DNA of 64,000 nt, from NCBI RefSeq assembly GCF_009727155.1, contig NZ_WNWM01000002.1, positions 1,550,001 to 1,614,000 of the forward strand, given 5' to 3'. The stretch is from Pseudoduganella dura (GTDB taxonomy: Bacteria; Pseudomonadota; Gammaproteobacteria; Burkholderiales; Burkholderiaceae_D). Shown piece by piece: positions 8,836 to 17,138 of this stretch (its first letter is position 1; each line of letters begins with the position of its first letter). The position numbers and the translations under genes are program-made. A model generated the notes under the pieces. The model had not been told where the DNA came from, made no database searches, and saw nothing but the letters and a program-made list of their open reading frames with translations.

Positions 8836-9545
8836 TCAGTACGGCATCCTGTAGCGGTAGCCCCGGAATGCGAACACGGCGCCTTTCGGCTCCAGCCGCT
8901 CCAGCACCAGGCCCGGCGCCACTTCGTCGCCTTCGCGCCGCAGCACCTTGTCGATCAGGATCAGCCGGTCGGCCGGGTTGGGCGAATACATGTAGCCGCT
9001 CATCGCCACCGGCGGTATGGCGCGCCGGATCGGCTCCGGCAGGTCGCGCAGCGCCTGCACCGGCTCTTCGCGCGCCGGCTCGTCCGCCTTGGCCACGGCA
9101 GCCGGGGCGGCAGCCACGGGTGGTTCGGCGCGTCGCGCCGGTTCCGGCGGCCTGGCGGCAACCGCGGGCGGCTGCTCCCTGGGCGCGGGGGCGGAGATTG
9201 CCGGTACAGGCGCCGCCGGCACTGGCGCGGCTGCGGCCGGGGGCGGGCAGCCGACGCGGGAGCGGCGGCCGGCGCCGCGGATAATGGCGCCGTCATAACA
9301 GGCGCCGCGACAGCCGTTGGCGCTCGCGCACCTGGGTCCGGTTGCGCGGGCGCGGCAGCCTGCCGCCATACGACGGCCGCCAGGCCGGCGATGACGACAC
9401 CCATCACCGCCATGACGGCCAGCAGCGGCTTGCGCGGCGTGGCGGGCGCGGCCGGGGCATCGGGCACCGGCGCGTGGATGGTCGGCGTTTCGCCCAGTTG
9501 CCGCTCGGCCTGCGCTTTTTTCAATGCTTCGAGAATATAGGACAT
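8836..9545 (-). pseudogene. gspB: gspB-like gene split by a frameshift
   Basis: The N-terminal half (from ATG 9545: MSYILEALKKAQAERQLG, one membrane helix at residues 40-60, then an Ala/Pro linker) and the C-terminal half (AMSGYMYSPNPADRLILID to YRYRMPY, the GspB/T2SSB C-terminal domain) lie in different minus-strand frames. Joining them needs a -1 shift near 9235-9260, where the minus strand reads CCCGCCCCCGG, so one missing C would explain it. GspB works with GspA to push the type II secretin through peptidoglycan. The ATG lies one base after the gspA stop, so the pair is coupled. The cause could be a real mutation, a sequencing error in a GC homopolymer, or programmed slippage. Confidence 0.72.
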
Positions 9546-9546
9546 G

Positions 9547-11160
9547 TCACTTCCCCCCGGCCGCCGGCGCCAGTCGCGGCTCCGGGTTGGGCATGCTGAC
9601 GTCACCCAACAGGCTCAGCCGGATAAATGTTTTCGGCCCGGCCACGCCGTCGGCCTTCAGTTGCTGGGCAGCCTGGAACCGCCGCAGCCGGTCCAGCGTT
9701 TCGCCATCGAGCGGTGCGCCGTCGCGCGGCCGGGTGCCGCCGGCCCACTGGGCCAGCCGGCGCGCCAGCCAGTCGACTTCGGCGCCGCGGTCGCCGGGGG
9801 CCAGCTGCTCGCGCCAGCCGGGCGGCGCGCGCCAGAACGTGGTGAAGGTGCCGCCGTAACGGTTCTCCAGCGCCGTCCGGGTGACCGCCTGGCGCCGGCC
9901 GCCGATATCGAGCGTGCCTTCCCGTTCGCCCAGCGCCAGCAGCAGCGCATGGGTCGGCGTTGCGGGATCGTCGTTCAGCGTCACCATCGCCGGCCGGTCC
10001 AGCAGACGCAGCTCGTCCAGCGTGCCGCGCGTGGACAGGCAGCGCAGGTTGTGCCGCGGCGCCCCGGCGCAGACATCGCCCTGCCCCGCCGTCACGCCCC
10101 ACAGCGCGGCGAGGCGGCGCAGCGTGCTTTCGCTGCCGCTGCCCTGCAGCCGGGTGGGTACGGCCACCGCTGGCACGGTAGCCGATGCGGGGGCGGATGC
10201 AGCCGCCGCTGACGCGGCGCCCATGGCCGCCCGTGGTGCCGGCTGGCGCGGCGCCAGCTGCCATGCGGCGGCGGTCAGCACGGCGCCGGCCAGCACGCCG
10301 CCGGCGACCAGTGGCCAGCGCGGGCGTTCGCGCGGGGCATCGTGCGCGCCGAATACTTCCTGCGCGGCGCGGCGCACGATCCTGCGCGTCACCTGCGCCC
10401 TGTTTTCCACGTAGGCGCCGAGCAGCGCGCGGTCGCACAGCAGGTTGATGCGGCGCGGCACGCCTTTCGTCAGCGCGTGGACCCGCGCCGTCACGTCGGC
10501 CGGGAACGGCGGCGGCCCCGCCAGCCCGGCCACCGCCAGCCGGTGCGCGATGTATTGCGCCGTCTCCGCGGCCGTCAGCGAACCGAGGTGGTAGCGCGCG
10601 ATCACGCGCTGTGCCAGCTGTTCCAGTTCGGGCCGTGCCAGCATCGTGCGCAGCTCGGGCTGGCCGATCAGGATGATCTGCAGCAGCTTGCGTTCGCTCG
10701 TTTCCAGGTTGGTCAGCAGCCGCAACTGCTCGAGCACGGCGGCGGACAGGTTCTGCGCCTCGTCGATCACGAGCACGTTGTTCTCGCCGCGCGCATGGCT
10801 CTCCAGCAGGTGCCGGTTGATCGCATCGACGTAGTGCTTCACGGTGGCCGCGCCTTCTCCCTCGGGCAGGGCGATGCGGAACTCGTCGCACACCGACTGC
10901 AGCAGTTCCTCCACCGACAGCTTCGGATTGAAGATATAGGCCAGCCGGCAACCGGCCGGAACCTGTTCGATGAAGCAGCGGCACACGGTGGTCTTGCCGG
11001 CGCCGATCTCGCCCGTCAGCAGCACGAAGCCGCCGCCGCCTCCCACGCCGTACAGCAGGTGCGCGAGCGCTTCGCGATGGCGTTCGCTCATGAACAGGTA
11101 GCGCGGATCGGGCGCGATGGAAAACGGGCTGCGGGTGAGGTTGAAGAATCGGTTGTACAT
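9547..11160 (-). CDS. gspA: GspA/ExeA-type AAA ATPase with peptidoglycan-binding domain
   Basis: This 537-residue protein has an N-terminal ExeA-type AAA domain with Walker A GEIGAGKTT (residues 50-58) and Walker B VLVIDEAQNL. It continues with a lid helix region, a single membrane helix near residue 285, a periplasmic C39-like region, and a C-terminal peptidoglycan-binding repeat (LDGETLDRLRRFQ, DGVAGPKT). In Aeromonas ExeA, with ExeB, binds peptidoglycan and assists secretin multimer assembly for type II secretion. Length and domain order match. It is first in the operon with gspB. No gsp structural genes are in the window. Confidence 0.88.
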   Translation of the reverse strand: MYNRFFNLTRSPFSIAPDPRYLFMSERHREALAHLLYGVGGGGGFVLLTGEIGAGKTTVCRCFIEQVPAGCRLAYIFNPKLSVEELLQSVCDEFRIALPEGEGAATVKHYVDAINRHLLESHARGENNVLVIDEAQNLSAAVLEQLRLLTNLETSERKLLQIILIGQPELRTMLARPELEQLAQRVIARYHLGSLTAAETAQYIAHRLAVAGLAGPPPFPADVTARVHALTKGVPRRINLLCDRALLGAYVENRAQVTRRIVRRAAQEVFGAHDAPRERPRWPLVAGGVLAGAVLTAAAWQLAPRQPAPRAAMGAASAAAASAPASATVPAVAVPTRLQGSGSESTLRRLAALWGVTAGQGDVCAGAPRHNLRCLSTRGTLDELRLLDRPAMVTLNDDPATPTHALLLALGEREGTLDIGGRRQAVTRTALENRYGGTFTTFWRAPPGWREQLAPGDRGAEVDWLARRLAQWAGGTRPRDGAPLDGETLDRLRRFQAAQQLKADGVAGPKTFIRLSLLGDVSMPNPEPRLAPAAGGK

Positions 11161-11214
11161 GAAAATTCCGGGGCCGTTCTGGTGGCAACTTGGCGTAACT
11201 TGGCTCAGCGCTTC

Positions 11215-11808
11215 CTAGCGCAGCGCGGGCGGCAGCGGCTTGAACTTGGCGCAGTAGATCTTGGCACGGCGGTCCGCGTAGGCGATGCGCCCGCCGGTGG
11301 ACGTCTCGCGCACCGGCGTGGCGGAACCGGCGACCGCCGCATAGCGCAGGCCGTCGCGCTGCGTGATCGCCGCCGCCAGCTTCTCGGGCGTGGTGTCGGC
11401 GACCGCGCCGATGAAGCGATAGGGAAACGTTTCATCGCTGACGATCACTTCCCGCACGGGAAAGCCCCACAGCTTCGCTTCGGGCGTGCGAAACCACCAC
11501 GCGCCGCCCTCGCGCTTGTAGGGCTGGCCGAACCAGCGCACCATGTAGTCGAAATAATACCGGTTCGATGTCTGGTCGCGGCACAGCAGGCCATTGCCCA
11601 GCACGACACCGAAATGCGTGGGTACCTTCGCATGCGAAGGCATGCCGGCCACGCCCAGCGCCACCATGCAAGCCACCCTGGCGACGGCGGCCAGGTACCT
11701 GGCCAGCCCTGTAGCCGCGGCTGCCGCAGTTGCCGCAGTTGCCGCAGTTGCCGCAGTTGCCGCAGTTGCCGCAGTTGCTTCCAATGCCGCTACAGCTTCT
11801 GCAGCCAT
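11215..11808 (-). CDS. Unknown secreted protein with repeat-encoded N-terminus
   Basis: I do not recognise the family. The conserved-looking part (from about KVPTHFG onward, roughly 150 residues) follows a hydrophobic segment ending MPSHA, which looks like a signal peptide. From ATG 11808 the N-terminus also includes an Ala/Thr stretch encoded by a 9-bp microsatellite (11722-11775). The start is uncertain: ATG 11667 would give a shorter signal peptide without the repeat. The ATG at 11808 overlaps the end of the upstream 61-residue gene by 19 bases, suggesting coupled expression. The mature part has two cysteines (in LLCRD and IYCAK) and an aromatic WWFRTPEAKLWGFP stretch. Confidence 0.55.
   Translation of the reverse strand: MAAEAVAALEATAATAATAATAATAATAAAAATGLARYLAAVARVACMVALGVAGMPSHAKVPTHFGVVLGNGLLCRDQTSNRYYFDYMVRWFGQPYKREGGAWWFRTPEAKLWGFPVREVIVSDETFPYRFIGAVADTTPEKLAAAITQRDGLRYAAVAGSATPVRETSTGGRIAYADRRAKIYCAKFKPLPPALR
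11722..11775. repeat. Six perfect tandem copies of a 9-bp unit
   Basis: TGCCGCAGT occurs six times without mismatch. The unit is a multiple of three, so it encodes an Ala-Ala-Thr tract on the minus strand and copy-number change would not shift the frame. Confidence 0.95.
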
Positions 11809-11975
11809 TTGCGGTTGGCGGCGATCCTGGCCCTGGCCGATTCCGGCAGTGCTTCGTAGCAGCCCGGATACTGCTTCAACGCGCTTTCGCTCACCTGCTT
11901 TTCCTGCCCGTTGATGAGGAAAACATAAAGCGTTCCGCCCTGATCGGTTTTTCTGGTCCCTATGTACTTGATCAT
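11790..11975 (-). CDS. Small hypothetical protein, 61 residues
   Basis: This is a soluble, basic small protein of unknown family (MIKYIGTRKTDQGG start, KWLQKL end). It is supported as a real gene by an excellent GGAGGAA ribosome site 8 bases before the ATG at 11975. Its 3' end overlaps the start region of the next gene on the minus strand, so the two are probably one transcription unit. Sequence patterns give no function. Confidence 0.65.
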   Translation of the reverse strand: MIKYIGTRKTDQGGTLYVFLINGQEKQVSESALKQYPGCYEALPESARARIAANRKWLQKL

Positions 11976-12124
11976 TTACGACATTCCTCCGGAGTGCATT
12001 ATGACACCTTCGTGCAACGCCCGGCATTCCGGCCAGCCGATTTCCGCCGATCGTTATCAATTCGCTACGACCCATGCGCCAGACTGTGCTCTAATAAGAA
12101 GGCTCAAGTCGGGACGGGATCGTG

Positions 12125-12508
12125 ATGAAAATTCTTCGTGCAGTTGCACTATCGCTTGCCGCCGCCACCGTCCACGCGGCTCCTGCATCCGTCCGCCATC
12201 CTGTCCGCAATGCCGCCCCGTTCGTCACCTGGCACATGGCCGACCTGCAGGATGTAACCCAGGCGTGGTACTTCACCGGCGAAGCGCTGGCCAGCCACGC
12301 TCGCGACGGCGCGCCGTGGGCCGGCGACCGCCCCCTCCTCCGGCACGCCGATGCCGACCTGGCATCGCCGCCGCCCGCCGTGCCGGCAGTGCCGCCCCAG
12401 GTCGTGGTTCCACCCACCATCCCCGAACCGCGCATGGCATCGATGCTGCTGGTCGGGCTGGTACTGATCCTGCTGCGCGTGAACCGCAAGGAAGAACGGT
12501 TCGGCTGA
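12125..12508 (+). CDS. PEP-CTERM sorting-domain protein
   Basis: This 127-residue exported protein has an N-terminal signal peptide (to about HAA, residue 18), a variable middle of about 70 residues rich in Pro and Ala, and a classical PEP-CTERM tail. The tail consists of the motif IPEPRMA, a hydrophobic helix and the basic RVNRKEE end. PEP-CTERM proteins are cleaved by exosortase and generally linked to exopolysaccharide or biofilm in Betaproteobacteria. No exosortase gene is in the window. The middle region has no recognisable domain. ATG 12125 was chosen over GTG 12122. Confidence 0.8.
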   Translation: MKILRAVALSLAAATVHAAPASVRHPVRNAAPFVTWHMADLQDVTQAWYFTGEALASHARDGAPWAGDRPLLRHADADLASPPPAVPAVPPQVVVPPTIPEPRMASMLLVGLVLILLRVNRKEERFG

Positions 12509-12689
12509 GCGGTATCCGTGCCCGGAATCGGCATCGCGGCACGCTACGCCCTCCATTTTTCTGTGCTATTTGCGCCATCCATCGCGCGATAACGCGGCCG
12601 GCACCGCGTTTTCTCCACTTTGTCCCGCCACCCTCGCGCCGGGCCTGCCGTTGGCTTATCGTCATGCTTCCACCAACGAGGCCATCACC

Positions 12690-14024
12690 ATGAACCGACT
12701 CCTGCCCGCGCTTGCCCTGCTGACCCTGACCGCCGTCCCGCATGCCATCCTTGCCGCTCCCGCGCAGGAGCGCGCCACCGAGACGCGCAACATCGGCGCC
12801 TTCAGCGCGATCGACATCGCCGGGCCGTTCGATGTGCACGTGGATGCCGAGGCGCCGCGCGCGTTGCGGCTGAGCGGCACGGCGAAAGACCTGGCCGACA
12901 TCGAGACCTTCGTCGAGCGCGACACGCTGGTGGTGCGCCGCAAGGCCCGCAACGGCTGGCACTTCAGCTTCGGCAAGCACACCGAGCCGGTGATCGTGAC
13001 GATCGGCGCGCCGCTGCTGAAAAGCCTGAAGAACGGCGGCAGCGGCGACGTGCGGCTGGACCGCGCGCGCGGCGAAACGCTGCAGCTGACGGTAACCGGC
13101 CCCGGCGACCTGGAGGCGAACGGCAATGTGCGCGAACTGGCCGTGCGCGGCAGCGGCAGCGGCGACATCGACCTGCGCGGCCTGCGCGCGGCCACGCTGC
13201 GGGTCAAGATGAGCGGCCCCGGCGACGTGGAAGCGGCCGGCGTCACGCAGGAACTGGCGGCCGACGTCACCGGCTCCGGCGACCTCGACGTAAGGGACGT
13301 GCAGGCGGACAGGGTGAGCACCACGCTCACCGGCCCCGGCTCGGTCGCACTGCACGGGCGCAGCCGCGCGATCCACGCCACGCTGGCCGGGTCCGGCGAC
13401 CTCGATGCCTGCGGCCTGGCGGTGGAAAGCGCCAGCACCAGCCTCTCCGGCCCCGGCAGCGCCTGTGTGGCCGGCACCATCCGCAAGTTCGATGCCCAGG
13501 TACGCGGTTCCGGCGACCTGGAGGCGCGCGGCCTGCAGACGCAAAGCGTGCGCGTGGCGCTGGACGGGCCCGGCGCCATGAAGCTGGGCGGCACGACCGG
13601 CCTGCTGGAAGTTTCCGTCAGCGGTTCGGGCGATTTCGACGGCCAGGAACTCACCGCCGGCCGCGCCGTCGTCCGGGGCCACGGGCCGGGCAATATCGAC
13701 CTGCAACGCGTGACGGACACGCTGGACGCCGAACTGCGCGGCTCCGGCGACCTGACCGCCGGGGTGGACGCGAAAAGCGTGCGCCTGACGCTGGCCGGCC
13801 CGGGCGGCGTGCACCTCGAAGGCCGCACCGCCCGCCTGACGGCCCAGCTGACCGGGTCGGGCAATGTCGACGGCAAAACGCTGCAGGCGGAGCAGGCCCA
13901 GGTGTCGGTGCGCGGTCCCGGCAACGCGGTCGTCAACGTGCGCGGCAAGGTCGAAACCTACCACCGGTCGGACGCGTCGCGCCTGGTCACGATCGACCGC
14001 GACGGCATGCGCGAAACGCACTGA
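12690..14024 (+). CDS. Secreted DUF2807 protein with alternating GSG/GPG repeats
   Basis: The protein has 444 residues, a signal peptide (to about ILA, residue 22) and an N-terminal DUF2807 (GIN) start (RNIGAFSAIDIAGPFDVHV). After residue 110 it becomes a regular solenoid in which GSG and GPG turns alternate strictly sixteen times with 19-20 residues between them, a 39-residue super-period repeated about eight times. DUF2807 domains form right-handed beta-helices and usually span about 200 residues, so this is an enlarged version. It is probably periplasmic or surface located, and the ligand is unknown. A GAGG site precedes ATG 12690. The frame start at 12570 is upstream noise. Confidence 0.8.
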   Translation: MNRLLPALALLTLTAVPHAILAAPAQERATETRNIGAFSAIDIAGPFDVHVDAEAPRALRLSGTAKDLADIETFVERDTLVVRRKARNGWHFSFGKHTEPVIVTIGAPLLKSLKNGGSGDVRLDRARGETLQLTVTGPGDLEANGNVRELAVRGSGSGDIDLRGLRAATLRVKMSGPGDVEAAGVTQELAADVTGSGDLDVRDVQADRVSTTLTGPGSVALHGRSRAIHATLAGSGDLDACGLAVESASTSLSGPGSACVAGTIRKFDAQVRGSGDLEARGLQTQSVRVALDGPGAMKLGGTTGLLEVSVSGSGDFDGQELTAGRAVVRGHGPGNIDLQRVTDTLDAELRGSGDLTAGVDAKSVRLTLAGPGGVHLEGRTARLTAQLTGSGNVDGKTLQAEQAQVSVRGPGNAVVNVRGKVETYHRSDASRLVTIDRDGMRETH

Positions 14025-14060
14025 CGTTTCCCCGTCACCGCCCGGCACCGTGCCGGACCA

Positions 14061-14088
14061 GAACCCGGCCGCGCGCCGGGTTCTTGCA
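14061..14088 (+). terminator. Terminator-like hairpin after the DUF2807 gene
   Basis: A 9-base-pair stem GAACCCGGC/GCCGGGTTC with a 5-base loop is followed only by a short T-rich TTCTTG, so it may be a weak or Rho-assisted terminator. Confidence 0.55.
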
Positions 14089-14116
14089 TCTGGGGGCAGG
14101 CAAACCGGTACCATCG

Positions 14117-14135
14117 AATACCAAAGACCATACCA
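14117..14135. promoter_or_regulatory. Possible upstream NagQ-type half-site pair
   Basis: AATACCA at 14117-14123 and CATACCA at 14129-14135 are two direct half sites of the TGGTATT type (on the minus strand) with a 5-base spacer. The spacing is one base longer than at the other three sites, so the call is tentative. Confidence 0.4.
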
Positions 14136-14220
14136 TTTTAAGATTCATAATAGTCGTTTAAAAACAATAGGCTATGCTCAGTTTTTCGGTTTCGCGCAAT
14201 ACCGCCCCATACACATATAC

Positions 14221-14238
14221 AATACCAGTTAAATACCT
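14221..14238. promoter_or_regulatory. NagQ-type operator at the nagK promoter
   Basis: AATACCA (14221-14227) and AATACCT (14232-14238) are direct repeats 4 bases apart. On the minus strand this is AGGTATT-N4-TGGTATT, the form I recall for the GntR-type NagQ box of Xanthomonas. It abuts the -35 hexamer at 14240. A gene for a GntR regulator lies in the operon it would control. Confidence 0.65.
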
Positions 14239-14239
14239 G

Positions 14240-14268
14240 TTGACAAGCCGGTTGCCCAACCCTATAGT
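14240..14268 (+). promoter_or_regulatory. Strong sigma-70 promoter of the nag operon
   Basis: TTGACA (14240-14245) and TATAGT (14263-14268) are separated by exactly 17 bases. Transcription would start near 14275, giving a leader of about 20 bases before the nagK ATG. Confidence 0.8.
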
Positions 14269-14295
14269 CAGCACGACTCTTAACTGACCATACCC

Positions 14296-15264
14296 ATGAT
14301 CGAATACCTGATCGGCGTCGACGGCGGCGGCACGGGCACCCGCGTGCGACTTGCCCGTCCCGACGGCACCTTGCTGGCCGAGGGCGGCAGCGGCCCTTCC
14401 GCCCTGCTGCATGGCATTGCGAACGCCTGGAACGCCGTCGAGCAGGCGGTCGCGGCGGCATTCGCCGCGGCCGCGATCCCGATGCCCGGGCGCGCGGCCA
14501 TCGCCATCGGGCTGGGCCTGGCGGGCGTGCACAACAAGGGGTGGGCGGCGGACTTCATCGGCGCCAATCCCGGCTACGCGGCGGTGGCGCTGGAAACCGA
14601 TGCCTACACCACGGTGCTCGGCGCGCACGAAGGCCGGCCCGGCGCGATCATCGCGCTCGGCACCGGCAGCGTTGGCGAGGCGTTGCGCGAGGATGGCAGC
14701 CGGTGCGAAGTGGGCGGCTGGGGCTTCCCGGCCGGCGACGAGGCGGGCGGCGCGTGGATCGGCATGCGTGCCGTGAACCACGCGCAGCACGTGATCGACG
14801 GCCGCGCCGCCGGCAGTGCGTTCGCCGATGCCGTCATCGGGGAGTGCGGCGAGAATGGCGTCGATGCCGGGGCCGGCGAGAGGGGCGATCCGGGCATCGG
14901 CGAAGGCGCCGGCCGGCGCGATGCCGTCCAGCGCTGGCTCGCCGGCGCCACGCAGACCCGCTACGCGCAACTGGCGCGCATCGTGCTGGCGCATGCTGGC
15001 GGCGACGATACGGCGCGCGCGATCATGATCGAGGCGGGCCGCCAGGTGGGGCTGATCGCCGGCGCGCTGGACCTGGCCGGCAGGTTGCCGATCGCGCTGT
15101 GCGGCGGCCTGGCCGAACCGATGCGCGCTTTCCTGCCCGGCGACCTGCTGGCCCGCATCGTGCCGGCGAACGGCGATTCCGCCGCCGGCGCGCTGCGGCT
15201 GGTCCGGCGCAGCCTGGCCGAGGGCGAGCCCACCCGTCCGGCCCAACCTTCCCCCAAGGAGTAG
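14296..15264 (+). CDS. nagK: N-acetylglucosamine kinase, BadF/BcrA ATPase family
   Basis: This 322-residue ASKHA-fold kinase has the phosphate-1 motif IGVDGGGTGTRVR at the N-terminus, ALGTGSVGE, and the GGWGFPAGDEAGGAWIG signature of the BadF/BadG/BcrA/BcrD group to which eukaryotic-type GlcNAc kinases belong. It would phosphorylate cytoplasmic GlcNAc to GlcNAc-6-phosphate, the substrate of the NagA encoded downstream. It is first in the operon nagK-nagQ-nagA-nagB. No good ribosome site precedes the ATG. An insertion around ENGVDAGAGERGDPGIGEGAG looks like a low-complexity loop. Specificity is inferred from context. Confidence 0.88.
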   Translation: MIEYLIGVDGGGTGTRVRLARPDGTLLAEGGSGPSALLHGIANAWNAVEQAVAAAFAAAAIPMPGRAAIAIGLGLAGVHNKGWAADFIGANPGYAAVALETDAYTTVLGAHEGRPGAIIALGTGSVGEALREDGSRCEVGGWGFPAGDEAGGAWIGMRAVNHAQHVIDGRAAGSAFADAVIGECGENGVDAGAGERGDPGIGEGAGRRDAVQRWLAGATQTRYAQLARIVLAHAGGDDTARAIMIEAGRQVGLIAGALDLAGRLPIALCGGLAEPMRAFLPGDLLARIVPANGDSAAGALRLVRRSLAEGEPTRPAQPSPKE

Positions 15265-15267
15265 ACC

Positions 15268-16002
15268 GTGCCGGCCCGACTGCGCGATTTCCATCCCGAT
15301 GCGGCGAGCGACACGCCGCTGTACATGCAGCTGGCGAACCGGCTGTCCGACGGCATCGCCGGGGGCGACTGGCGCGCCAACGAGGCGCTGCCTTCCGAGC
15401 GCGTGCTGTCCGATGCGCTGAAGATTTCGCGCGTCACGGCGCGCAAGGCGATCGACCTGCTGTGCGACCGCGGCATGCTCACGCGCCGGCGCGGTTCCGG
15501 CACCTACATCACGCCCAAGCTGGAACAGCCGCTGTCGCGCCTGACCAGTTTTTCCGAAGAACTGCGCCAGCGCGGCTTCACCGCCGGCTCGCGCTGGCTG
15601 CAGCGCGAGATCGGCATCGCCGCGCCGCTGGAACTGCTGTCGCTCGGCCTGTCGCCCAACGTGCCGGTGGCGCGCCTGAAACGGCTGCGCACGGCGGACG
15701 ACGTGGTGATGGCGATCGAGACGTCGACGATCCCCGCCACCTACATCCCCGATCCGCAGCGCGTCACCGATTCGCTGTACGGCTACCTGGAAGCGCACGG
15801 CACGGTGCCGATGCGGGCGCTGCAGCATATCCGCGCGATCAACGCCAGCGCCGAACAGGCGCGGCTGGCCAACATCGCGCCCGGCACGGCCATGCTGCAC
15901 ATCACGCGCGTGAGCTACCTGGAGAGCGGCGCCGCGGTGGAACTGACCCACTCGTGGTGCCGCAGTGATTATTACGAATTCGTAGCGGAGTCGCGTCGAT
16001 GA
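15268..16002 (+). CDS. nagQ: GntR/HutC-family regulator of GlcNAc use
   Basis: This 244-residue repressor has an N-terminal winged helix of the GntR family (LPSERVLSDALKISRVTARKAIDLL, RRRGSGTYI) and a C-terminal UTRA ligand domain, the HutC subfamily that includes NagR/YvoA and DasR, which sense GlcN-6-P or GlcNAc-6-P. The GTG start at 15268 has an AAGGAG site 6-8 bases upstream. It is only 3 bases after nagK and overlaps nagA by ATGA. It likely autoregulates through the operator at 14221. A paralogue is encoded at 27912-28649. Confidence 0.88.
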   Translation: MPARLRDFHPDAASDTPLYMQLANRLSDGIAGGDWRANEALPSERVLSDALKISRVTARKAIDLLCDRGMLTRRRGSGTYITPKLEQPLSRLTSFSEELRQRGFTAGSRWLQREIGIAAPLELLSLGLSPNVPVARLKRLRTADDVVMAIETSTIPATYIPDPQRVTDSLYGYLEAHGTVPMRALQHIRAINASAEQARLANIAPGTAMLHITRVSYLESGAAVELTHSWCRSDYYEFVAESRR

Positions 16003-17138
16003 ACGATGCCAGCAAGGCAGCAAGCAAGACCAATACCCTGCGGGGCAATATCCTCACCCCGGGCGGCTGGATCGCCGGCACCGTGGCCTTCGGCGAGCGC
16101 ATCGGCGATATCGCCGGCAACGCCGCCGACCCGCAGGGCAATGCCGACGACTACATCCTGCCCGGTTTCATCGACCTGCACGTGCATGGCGGCGCGGGGC
16201 GCGACGTGATGGAAGGCGGCGACGCGGTCCGCGCGATCGCCGCGATCCACGCCCGCCACGGCACCACCAGCATCCTGGCCACGACGATGACGGCGCCGCC
16301 GGAAGACATCGACGTGGCCCTGGGCGCGATCGGCGCCGCCGTGGAGAAACGCGGCAAGGGGGAATCGCGCGTGCTGGGCGCGCACCTGGAAGGGCCGTAC
16401 ATCAATTCGGGCAAGCTGGGAGCGCAACCGAACTTCGCGCGCGCCGCCACGCTGGCCGAGGTCAAGCGGCTGGAAACGCTGGCCCCGTTGCGCGTGATCA
16501 CGGTGGCGCCGGAAATCGCCGGCCACCTGGCGCTGGTGCGCGAACTGGCCGACGAAGGCGTGCGGGTGCAGATCGGCCACACACTGGGTTCGTATGAAGA
16601 CGGCGTCGCCGCGCTCGAACACGGCGCGGCCGGCTTCACCCACCTGTTCAACGCGATGAGCCCCCTGCACCACCGCGAACCGGGGATGGTGGGCGCGGCG
16701 CTGGCGCATGCCCAGTTCGCCGAGCTGATTCCCGACCTGCTGCACGTGCATCCCGGCGCGATCAAGACCGCGCTGCGGGCGATCCCCCGGCTCTACTGCG
16801 TGACCGATTCCACGTCCGCCACCGGCATGCCGGACGGCGAATACATGCTGGGCCGGCACACGGTGCAGAAATGCATGGGCGGCGTGCGGCTGCCGGACGG
16901 CACGCTGGCCGGCAGCACGCTGACGCTGGACCAGGCGCTGCGCAACCTGGTGGGCCTGGGGCTCGAGCTGGCCGACGCGTCGGCCCGGGTTTCCACGCAT
17001 GCCGCCGATTACCTGGGACTGGAAGAACGCGGCCGCCTGCGGGCCGGCGCCTGGGCGGACATCGTGGTGCTCGACCGGAACCTGAAACTGAAAGCCGTCT
17101 ACATCGAAGGAGAATGCATTGACCTCAATGATGCTTAA
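15999..17138 (+). CDS. nagA: N-acetylglucosamine-6-phosphate deacetylase
   Basis: This 379-residue amidohydrolase removes acetate from GlcNAc-6-P to give glucosamine-6-P. The metal-site motif FIDLHVHGG, the conserved HLEGPY segment, HTLGSYED, the THLFNAMSPLHHREPG loop and the catalytic aspartate in VTDSTSATGM are all present. Length is typical. The start codon overlaps the nagQ stop (ATGA), and its 3' end overlaps the nagB start, so nagQ-nagA-nagB is one translationally coupled unit. Confidence 0.95.
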   Translation: MNDASKAASKTNTLRGNILTPGGWIAGTVAFGERIGDIAGNAADPQGNADDYILPGFIDLHVHGGAGRDVMEGGDAVRAIAAIHARHGTTSILATTMTAPPEDIDVALGAIGAAVEKRGKGESRVLGAHLEGPYINSGKLGAQPNFARAATLAEVKRLETLAPLRVITVAPEIAGHLALVRELADEGVRVQIGHTLGSYEDGVAALEHGAAGFTHLFNAMSPLHHREPGMVGAALAHAQFAELIPDLLHVHPGAIKTALRAIPRLYCVTDSTSATGMPDGEYMLGRHTVQKCMGGVRLPDGTLAGSTLTLDQALRNLVGLGLELADASARVSTHAADYLGLEERGRLRAGAWADIVVLDRNLKLKAVYIEGECIDLNDA

